Shown in pieces: positions 1-5,296 of a DNA stretch of 13,746 bases. The translations under genes were made by a program, and so were the position numbers. The notes below the pieces were generated by a model that saw nothing but the letters and a program-made list of their open reading frames with translations, made no database searches and was not told the origin of the DNA. The DNA is taken from NCBI GenBank assembly GCA_045636205.1, contig JAZTXE010000089.1, positions 1 through 13,746 of the forward strand. Reading direction: 5' to 3'. Positions within the stretch are counted from its first letter, which is position 1. Each line of letters begins with the position of its first letter. Source of the DNA: JAZRUF01 sp045636205 (lineage in GTDB: Bacteria > Bacillota > Clostridia > Oscillospirales > JAAYXM01).

Positions 1-1
1 T

Positions 2-535
2 AAAGCAAAAGCAAAAGTCGATGAGTATTATTACAACCAAGCACCGCTTTACGATGTTCCCACCGCCCTTGAAGCCGCGTATGCGGACTACCTTTCCGAC
101 AAGGAAGGGTTTAAAACGCATCCTCTCCAGCGCGAGGTGTATAACAGTAACGAGAACGACTATTACCTCTGCCAGGTAACCGAGCTTATAACGCCTGCCT
201 CGTCAGAGGATTTTGAAAACGAAATTGACGTAAAGCATCTTAGCGTTATTTTTGATAAGGCTACCGGTGAGGTGGTATCACCGTGGAAGCTCTTTAACGT
301 GCCAGAGGAGCAAGCCAAGAGAATAATGGTGGATGCAATGGGCGATATGTATGATAAAGAGCTTCTTCTCTCCGAGATTGACAAAGCCCAAATCCAATGG
401 TATGGTGACCATATGCAGATTGAGTTTTTCGCAGGAACAATACCCGGTATGACCATGAACCACAGCGCGGGTATATCCGCTGAAAACCTTCTTCCATACC
501 TTGATGAAAAAGCACTCCCGAAGATAAGTGAATAA
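2..535 (+). CDS. C-terminal part of an unrecognised protein, possibly DUF3298-like (5' end outside the window)
   Basis: The reading frame is open from the first bases of the window to the TAA at 533-535, giving 177 visible residues. There is an in-frame GTG at 137, but coding-like sequence continues upstream of it (residues such as YYYNQAPLYDVPTALEAAY), so I treat the gene as truncated by the window edge. The C-terminal half alternates a strand-rich segment (LSVIFDKATGEVVSPW), a helix with many charged residues, and a second strand segment with a phenylalanine-rich core (MQIEFFAGTIPG) ending in a possible SAENLLPYL helix. This layout recalls the DUF3298/RsiV-like extracytoplasmic domain of Bacillota, but the match is by eye and weak. 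No catalytic motif is visible. The gene ends at a shared terminator and converges with the deacetylase operon. Confidence 0.6.
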   Translation, partial: KAKAKVDEYYYNQAPLYDVPTALEAAYADYLSDKEGFKTHPLQREVYNSNENDYYLCQVTELITPASSEDFENEIDVKHLSVIFDKATGEVVSPWKLFNVPEEQAKRIMVDAMGDMYDKELLLSEIDKAQIQWYGDHMQIEFFAGTIPGMTMNHSAGISAENLLPYLDEKALPKISE

Positions 536-540
536 AAAGT

Positions 541-569
541 AAAGCCGACAGTTTTTCTGTCGGCTTTTT
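541..569. terminator. Bidirectional factor-independent terminator
   Basis: Bases 541-551 pair perfectly with 557-567 (11 bp, loop TTTTT at 552-556). A T run follows on the + strand (565-569). On the - strand the continuation reads TTTACTTTTTATT, also T-rich. It lies between the stop codon at 535 and the - strand stop at 577, so it can end both convergent transcripts. Confidence 0.85.
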
Positions 570-576
570 GTATCTC

Positions 577-1956
577 TTAAAGTAAAATTTCCGCAAGCAC
601 CGGGAGAACATCGCGTACCGCAAGCTGCTCCTTTGCATTTACAAGAGTGTATTCCTTGGTAACGCCTGAGTTGAGAGCCGTGGTTATCTTTGAAAACAGA
701 GCGGGTGTCACCGGCGTGTCACAGCGCAGGTTAGAGGGGTTTTCCGCAGCGATTGTATTGCTTGACACTGCGGTTTTAAACGCGTGGAAATACGGATGAG
801 ACGGTGCGATATGCCACGCCTTTGCAATTTTTAAGTCCTCTTCATCTGCCTTAAATCCCGCATCCACCCATGCGCGGTAGCTTGAAAGCATCTCCTCAGG
901 ATTAGCGCAGAAGGTAAGGAGCTCACCCAACGTAATCGCGCGATCAGGCTGGAGAGAGTTGTTCTTTCGTGCTACGCAGTAACCCGCATTTATCATCGCG
1001 CGCGCGGATGCGTGCACCGGGTCACTGTCCGGCGTATCCTCAAAGGGTGAGAGCGCGATGAGCTCGGATACGGTTATTACCTTGTATCCGTATTGTGTAA
1101 GAAGCTCAAGCTGCCTGTCAAGCGCGTCGGCAACAGGCGTTTCCTTGGACATATTACAGCCGTCCTTCTGGAAGATAATCTGACCGTTTAACGCGTCCGG
1201 GTTTTCCTTCAAAGCGCGCTCAAGCGGAGCTATCATCGCATCTACGTCCTTTTGGTAATCGCCGCTTACCTGCCAGCCACCGCCGTCAAAGCTTGCTGCC
1301 ATGTACTGGTAGTTCATGTAACGGTACGCATCGTATGAGTTGTGACCGTCGCGTGTGCCGTCAACATAATGCGGCGGGCGTGACATCTTGATAGTCGCGC
1401 CGAAATCGTCTTTTACCATCGCGTGGAGCGTACTTAAATCGTCAATTACTTCGTGGATGCTCTCAAAGCTTACGCGCTTTCCGTATACTATGCGGTTGGG
1501 ACCAAAGAGTATGTGACGGTATCCGTGGTTTGTAATCTCATGCCCCTCCTCTAAAATTCGGCGCACAAGTCCAGGCTGGTTTTTAACACCTGCCAGAGCA
1601 TCTTTTTGAAAATCCGGATAGTGGTCATAGGCAATACCTCCCCAGGTGAAAGAGCCGGTCGGACCCGCCTGGTCGGGGTAGTTAAACTCAGTGGTTCCTA
1701 TAACGTCAAATGTGCCTTTGGCATTATATTTTTTGAGCGTGTCGAGCAAATCGTCAGTCAGTCCGCGCTCGGAGCGTTGCGGATTGGTGGGCATGACCGT
1801 CGGACCGTCATCAAACGTCATCGCGACGAAGCGACCGCAGGAGAGTGGTGCTACGCGCTCAAGGCGGCGCACCGGACTTAAATAACGCCCAGCCTGCTGT
1901 TTTACATATTCCTTATATTTGTGCTTTGCCTTTCTGGCTAAATCATATATTTTCAT
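577..1956 (-). CDS. NodB-family polysaccharide deacetylase with an unusual motif 5 and an extra C-terminal region
   Basis: The protein has 459 residues. The NodB homology domain spans about residues 40-300. Motif 1 is TFDDGP (47-52) with the catalytic and metal-binding aspartates. Motif 2 is NHGYRH (143-148) with the two metal histidines. Motif 3 is RPPHY (193-197), and motif 4 is represented by DGGGW (224-228). Motif 5, normally LxHD after a Gly-x-Ile-Ile strand, reads IIFQKDG (260-266), so the usual histidine appears to be Lys264. Residues 310-459 are additional; two stretches (about 316-348 and 411-430) loosely resemble SLH repeats. There is no hydrophobic signal peptide; the N-terminus is basic and amphipathic, so a surface location is not supported and an intracellular or membrane-peripheral role is possible. 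The start ATG overlaps the stop of the PHP gene as ATGA (1953-1956), implying translational coupling. The family removes N- or O-acyl groups from glycans; the substrate here is unknown. Confidence 0.85.
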   Translation of the reverse strand: MKIYDLARKAKHKYKEYVKQQAGRYLSPVRRLERVAPLSCGRFVAMTFDDGPTVMPTNPQRSERGLTDDLLDTLKKYNAKGTFDVIGTTEFNYPDQAGPTGSFTWGGIAYDHYPDFQKDALAGVKNQPGLVRRILEEGHEITNHGYRHILFGPNRIVYGKRVSFESIHEVIDDLSTLHAMVKDDFGATIKMSRPPHYVDGTRDGHNSYDAYRYMNYQYMAASFDGGGWQVSGDYQKDVDAMIAPLERALKENPDALNGQIIFQKDGCNMSKETPVADALDRQLELLTQYGYKVITVSELIALSPFEDTPDSDPVHASARAMINAGYCVARKNNSLQPDRAITLGELLTFCANPEEMLSSYRAWVDAGFKADEEDLKIAKAWHIAPSHPYFHAFKTAVSSNTIAAENPSNLRCDTPVTPALFSKITTALNSGVTKEYTLVNAKEQLAVRDVLPVLAEILL

Positions 1957-2723
1957 TCTTTATCCAATCCTTTCATGTCTATCAGTTCGGGCGTTCTTTT
2001 CGGATAAATAAGCTGCATGGTCGCCTTTGCGGTTCGCGCGATAAGATTTGGAATTCGCCCCCAGCGCTTTGTCGCAAACATCATCTGCCACGAGCTCAAT
2101 GGGCGCCATATAGCCTTTGCGCGACCGCCGTAAACTCTGCCGCAGCCTGATTTTATGGCATCGTATATCTCCGAAAGAGAGCCGCTCTCAGCGTCGTATT
2201 CCCAGTATGCCGCGCCTATCTCACGTGCAAAATGCGCGTCACTTCCTGCGGTGAATGCGCAACCGAGATTGCGTATCTTCTCCTGCGCGCGCGGGTTAGG
2301 AGTTTTTGCAGCCGAGTGTTCAATACGCGCATTGTATGCTTCAATGCCGTCTACCGCAGTGTAAACCTCATCTTCTCGATTAGGATATACCGGGGAGTAG
2401 GGGTGCGCCAAAATGATGATTGCATTCTGCGCGCGGGCGCGCTCTAAAATGTCGCGCCAGTGGTATTGCCCCTGCTCATTTTTTGCAAGACCCTCATCGA
2501 GCGGGGAGTTTATAAAATACGTAAGTATGTGCCCAGCGTCAGTGGAATACTCACACGCCGGGATTATAACAAAACCGTCAGTTGGCGCAGGCAAAACAAA
2601 TTTGTTGTGGTTTGCAAGCGCAATCCCGTCAAGCCCGGATTTGCGGGCGGCGGCGACTGCTGCTTCCACCGTGGTGCGGCTGTCCGGCGATGCGTCGGTA
2701 TGGACGTGTAAATCAAACTTCAT
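1953..2723 (-). CDS. PHP-domain metal-dependent phosphoesterase (256 aa)
   Basis: PHP-family proteins are metal-dependent phosphoesterases or related hydrolases. Visible metal-site motifs, in order, are DLHVH (4-8), ANHN (37-40) where many members have TDHN, the acidic residue in ACEYS (56-60), AGHIL (63-67), LAHPY (105-109) and GSDAHF (160-165). The C-terminal part (about 195-256) is basic, with several Trp and Arg residues, and has no motif I recognise. I chose the ATG at 2723: the message reads AGGTGAAAGAAATG, an ideal ribosome binding site at correct spacing. A GTG at 2732 would give three extra residues and a 4-bp GTGA overlap with the upstream gene, but has no binding site of its own. 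It is the middle gene of the operon; either start gives tight coupling to the ATP-grasp gene. The substrate is unknown; a phosphorylated sugar or nucleotide would fit the family. Confidence 0.82.
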   Translation of the reverse strand: MKFDLHVHTDASPDSRTTVEAAVAAARKSGLDGIALANHNKFVLPAPTDGFVIIPACEYSTDAGHILTYFINSPLDEGLAKNEQGQYHWRDILERARAQNAIIILAHPYSPVYPNREDEVYTAVDGIEAYNARIEHSAAKTPNPRAQEKIRNLGCAFTAGSDAHFAREIGAAYWEYDAESGSLSEIYDAIKSGCGRVYGGRAKAIWRPLSSWQMMFATKRWGRIPNLIARTAKATMQLIYPKRTPELIDMKGLDKE

Positions 2724-2728
2724 TTCTT

Positions 2729-3907
2729 TCACCTGATTATTTTGTTTCGCTTTCCGAGTGCCTGACGCAGATAGCGCATTCCCGGGCGCGGGTCGGATAT
2801 ACTGAAAACTCCGTCGCGCGTGCAGGGGTTCAAAAGACCGCCGATGTATTTAAGAGCAAAAGTGAATTTCTTTTTCTCTTTCTTTAAATATGCCGGGAAT
2901 GCAAGCGTATCCTGCAGGAAAAATCTCATTTTCTGCCCGACCTTGTAATTTGGCGAAAGCTCAACTTCATCTGCAAGCTCACCGCATGCAGCCTTTGCAA
3001 GTGCACCTGCAATGTCGCAGCCTGAAATCGGAGCGAGTGCAAGACTACCCCAAAAGCGCGGGTTTATTTCCATCAGTCTGTATCCGCTCTCGGGCGTGCC
3101 TTTGAACTCAACCATCGCGACGCCTACCCAGTCAAGCGAGCGCAAAAGCTCAACCGCGTATTCGGCGAGCTCCTTGTTCCATGCGCTCTCACACAGGCAG
3201 GACGGACCGCCACTTATCGGATATTCGTGTAGACGGCGGTGGCAGAAAACCTCAAGCGGGTTGTGCGCCTTGTCCATGACAACCGATACACCAAAGCCTT
3301 CGCCGGATATGTATTCCTGAACCAGTGGATGGTCCTGCAGTTCGTGCATTGCGGTGTACTCCTTGCAAAGATCATCCGGAGTGTTTGCTATTTTGTACCT
3401 GTCCTTCGGGTCAAGCCTCAAAAGCTCACCTGCACGGTATTTGATAACCGCGGGATAGCGAACACGCGCGGCGAGGTCCTCAATCGTCTCACCCGCGCGC
3501 AGAGTCGTGGTCGCAGGGCAGGGGATGCCGGTTTTGTGCGCATGGTACATCAGCGCGTACTTGTCATTTGCAACCTCAATCGATTCAAGCGGGGGAAGTG
3601 CCACGCAAAAATGCTCCTCCGCCTGCTCGCGGTTCTTACAAAGCGTCAGGAGAGTATCTATCCCGACCGGCATCAAAACCGGCTTTGCACCGTCAGATAG
3701 CGCGATGAGGGCGGACATAAAATCTTCATCACCACCGGGTGCGGGAAGATGCGCCTTGGCGTGTGTGTATTTCGAGAAAAAACCCAACGCGGCTTTATCC
3801 GGTGTGGATATAAGCTCGGTGCAGGTTATGCGCGCCCCGGCTTTTCCGAGCGAGCGAATTATCGGCAGGCTCATGCGATAGCGCACATCGGTTACTATTA
3901 CATTCAT
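2729..3907 (-). CDS. ATP-grasp ligase of unknown substrate (392 aa)
   Basis: ATP-grasp enzymes join a carboxylate to an amine, thiol or similar nucleophile through an acyl-phosphate. The N-terminal pre-ATP-grasp domain starts MNVIVTDVRYRMSLPIIRSL, a Rossmann-like strand-turn-helix. The ATP site includes the lysine in AVIKY (about 156), the hinge QEYISGEGFG (197-206), VEF (266-268) and the magnesium-binding block LMEINPRFWGS (278-288) with Glu280 and Asn282. The fold resembles the carbamoyl-phosphate synthase, PylC and amino-acid-ligase branch. I chose the ATG at 3907 because GGAGGT lies 6 bases upstream of it; the frame is open further to a TTG at 3940 but without a binding site. It is the first gene of the operon with the PHP and NodB proteins. 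A role in modifying a glycan or wall precursor is inferred only from these neighbours. Confidence 0.83.
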   Translation of the reverse strand: MNVIVTDVRYRMSLPIIRSLGKAGARITCTELISTPDKAALGFFSKYTHAKAHLPAPGGDEDFMSALIALSDGAKPVLMPVGIDTLLTLCKNREQAEEHFCVALPPLESIEVANDKYALMYHAHKTGIPCPATTTLRAGETIEDLAARVRYPAVIKYRAGELLRLDPKDRYKIANTPDDLCKEYTAMHELQDHPLVQEYISGEGFGVSVVMDKAHNPLEVFCHRRLHEYPISGGPSCLCESAWNKELAEYAVELLRSLDWVGVAMVEFKGTPESGYRLMEINPRFWGSLALAPISGCDIAGALAKAACGELADEVELSPNYKVGQKMRFFLQDTLAFPAYLKKEKKKFTFALKYIGGLLNPCTRDGVFSISDPRPGMRYLRQALGKRNKIIR

Positions 3908-3983
3908 ATAATTACCTCCAAAACGGGAGTGATGATACAATGTTTTCAGGGGTGCTTGCTGAAAATGTATTTCTGTTTAAGTT

Positions 3984-4012
3984 ATTATACCACAATCTAC
4001 AAAATATTTTAA
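3984..4012 (-). promoter_or_regulatory. Promoter of the ATP-grasp/PHP/deacetylase operon
   Basis: Read on the - strand, a consensus -10 box TATAAT occupies 3989-3984 and is preceded by TGG, making an extended -10 (TGnTATAAT). Seventeen bases further upstream is TTAAAA (4012-4007), a weak -35. The predicted start is near 3977, leaving a leader of about 70 nt before the ATG at 3907. Confidence 0.7.
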
Positions 4013-4084
4013 TATTTTTTGTTAAATATCTGTGACATATTAGTTTTTTGCGATTTTTCACAGAAAACCGACAAAAATCTTGTG

Positions 4085-4133
4085 GAAATTTTTGCGGGAA
4101 AATTTCATAAAACAGTTGTGAAATTTGAAATTT
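4085..4133. repeat. GAAATTT element cluster next to the + promoter (candidate operator)
   Basis: GAAATTTT at 4085-4092 is inverted at 4099-4106 (AAAATTTC) with a TGCGGG centre. GAAATTT recurs directly at 4120-4126 and as GAAATTTT at 4127-4134, inside the promoter spacer. Four related half-sites on and just upstream of a promoter are what a repressor or activator operator looks like, but AT-rich DNA makes chance copies likely. Confidence 0.35.
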
Positions 4134-4144
4134 TGTTGTATTAT
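4116..4144 (+). promoter_or_regulatory. Promoter of the oxidoreductase operon
   Basis: TTGTGA at 4116-4121 and TATTAT at 4139-4144 are separated by 17 bases, a good housekeeping sigma-factor match. The start would be near 4151. An overlapping alternative is TTGAAA (4125-4130) with TATATA (4147-4152) at 16 bases. The leader then contains a short GC hairpin (CGCCC 4163-4167 with GGGCG 4175-4179) before the ribosome binding site GAGGAGG at 4189-4195. Confidence 0.6.
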
Positions 4145-4204
4145 AGTATATACGAATATCTGCGCCCGCGGTCGGGGCGTATTATTTTGAGGAGGTATAT
4201 CAAA

Positions 4205-5278
4205 ATGGAAAAGAAGGTTAAGGTTCTCTTAATCGGTGCAGCATTCAGTGCTGACCTGCATATGGACGGTTATTCCAGATGTACGGATATCGCTGAAATC
4301 GTTGCAATCTGCGATAAGGATCTCACACGTGTACGCGCTCTTGCAGATCGCTACAATGTGACCGGATACGCAGAGTATGATGATATGTTCAAGGCAATCG
4401 ACGAGGTCGAGTGTGACGTTGTTGACATTTGCCTGCCTAACTTCCTGCATGTTGAGGCTGCAAAGCGCGCTTTTGCAAAGGGAAGACATGTTATCTCTGA
4501 AAAGCCGCTGGCAACTACCGTTGAGGATGCTCAGCAGATGGTTGACGCAGCAAACGCTGCAGGCAAGAAGCTCTATTACGCTGAGGACTGGTTGTTCGCT
4601 CCCGCACTCGGACGTGCACTTCAGGTAATTGAAGAGGGCGCAATCGGCAAGCCCATGTTCGTTCGTGCACGTGAGTGCCACAACGGCTCACATTCACCGT
4701 TTGCTCAGACCATCAAGTTCTGCGGCGGCGGTTCTATGGTTCACCTGGGCGTTCACCCGGTATGCTTCATGCTCGCACTTAAGGAAAACCGTTGGACAGA
4801 GCTTACCGCTATGACTTCCGGAGGCGGAGAGAATAACCTCTGGCACAAGACCATGGAAGGTGAAGACTGGGGCGCAGTTCTCATGCGCTTTGAGGATGGC
4901 ACCACCGCTCTCCTGGAGGCAAACTATGTCACCTGCGGCGGCATGGAAGACGTTATTGATTTCTACGGAGATAAGGGCTGCGTACATGTAGACCTGACTT
5001 TCTCCTCTGCTCTGAATGTTTATTCCGAGCCCGGACTTGATTACACCGTTGAAAAGGCAGAATGCACCACCGGTTGGTCAAAGCCTGCGGTTGATGAGAA
5101 GTTCAACCTCGGTTATGTAGGCGAAATTCGCCACTTTATGGAGTCTGCACGTGACAGCAAGGACGCTAAGATCGGTCTGCGCGGTCAGGACGGACTTGAG
5201 GCACTGAGAGTTATAAACCTCATCTACAAGTCCGCTAAGGAAGGCATCGCAATTAAAAATGATAAGTTGGGTAAATAA
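4205..5278 (+). CDS. Gfo/Idh/MocA-family NAD(P)-dependent oxidoreductase (357 aa)
   Basis: Members of this family oxidise or reduce hydroxyl groups of sugars, cyclitols and their glycosides using NAD(P). The N-terminal Rossmann domain begins KVKVLLIGAAFSADLH; the glycine-rich turn (GAAFSA, 11-16) is less canonical than GxGxxG. VAICDKD (33-39) gives the acidic residue that contacts the adenosine ribose. The family motif EKPL is at 99-102, with Lys100 the usual catalytic or substrate-contact lysine. The second signature is GGGSMVHLGVHPV (174-186), with His184 at the usual catalytic histidine position and His180 where many relatives have Asp. The C-terminal alpha/beta domain runs to the end and length is normal. 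The start is the ATG behind GAGGAGG (4189-4195). It is the first gene of its operon and only 18 bases from the flavoprotein gene. Substrate unknown; a sugar or glycoside is likely from the family. Confidence 0.88.
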   Translation: MEKKVKVLLIGAAFSADLHMDGYSRCTDIAEIVAICDKDLTRVRALADRYNVTGYAEYDDMFKAIDEVECDVVDICLPNFLHVEAAKRAFAKGRHVISEKPLATTVEDAQQMVDAANAAGKKLYYAEDWLFAPALGRALQVIEEGAIGKPMFVRARECHNGSHSPFAQTIKFCGGGSMVHLGVHPVCFMLALKENRWTELTAMTSGGGENNLWHKTMEGEDWGAVLMRFEDGTTALLEANYVTCGGMEDVIDFYGDKGCVHVDLTFSSALNVYSEPGLDYTVEKAECTTGWSKPAVDEKFNLGYVGEIRHFMESARDSKDAKIGLRGQDGLEALRVINLIYKSAKEGIAIKNDKLGK

Positions 5279-5296
5279 GGAGGAGAACACGAAATT

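Larger units (their letters stand above)
3908..4204. promoter_or_regulatory. AT-rich divergent regulatory region (297 bp)
   Basis: This gap separates two divergent operons. It holds the - strand promoter (3984-4012), a + strand promoter (4116-4144), a 7-bp inverted repeat TCTGTGA/TCACAGA (4029-4035 and 4058-4064), an 8-bp inverted repeat GAAATTTT/AAAATTTC (4085-4092 and 4099-4106), and further GAAATTT copies at 4120-4126 and 4127-4133. I see no gene in it. A frame open from 4019 runs into the next gene but its composition is that of promoter DNA. Confidence 0.6.

Noticed and set aside
294..638. Antisense frames opposite the genes, for example - strand 294-638, + strand 3239-3700 and - strand 9629-10249
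   Set aside because: They are shadows of real genes: no ribosome binding site, no recognisable domain, and compositions rich in Cys, His, Arg and Ser as expected of antisense translation.
310..1000. Assignment of positions 310-459 of the deacetylase to S-layer homology repeats
   Set aside because: Two segments loosely fit, but spacing and key residues are poor and there is no signal peptide, so I only mention the resemblance.
3908..3940. TTG start at 3940 for the ATP-grasp gene
   Set aside because: GGAGGT lies inside the extension at the right distance from the ATG at 3907, and the Rossmann strand begins directly after that ATG.
4019..4204. N-terminal extension of the Gfo/Idh gene to a TTG at 4019
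   Set aside because: The extra 62 residues are translated promoter DNA with no family similarity; a strong ribosome binding site serves the ATG at 4205.
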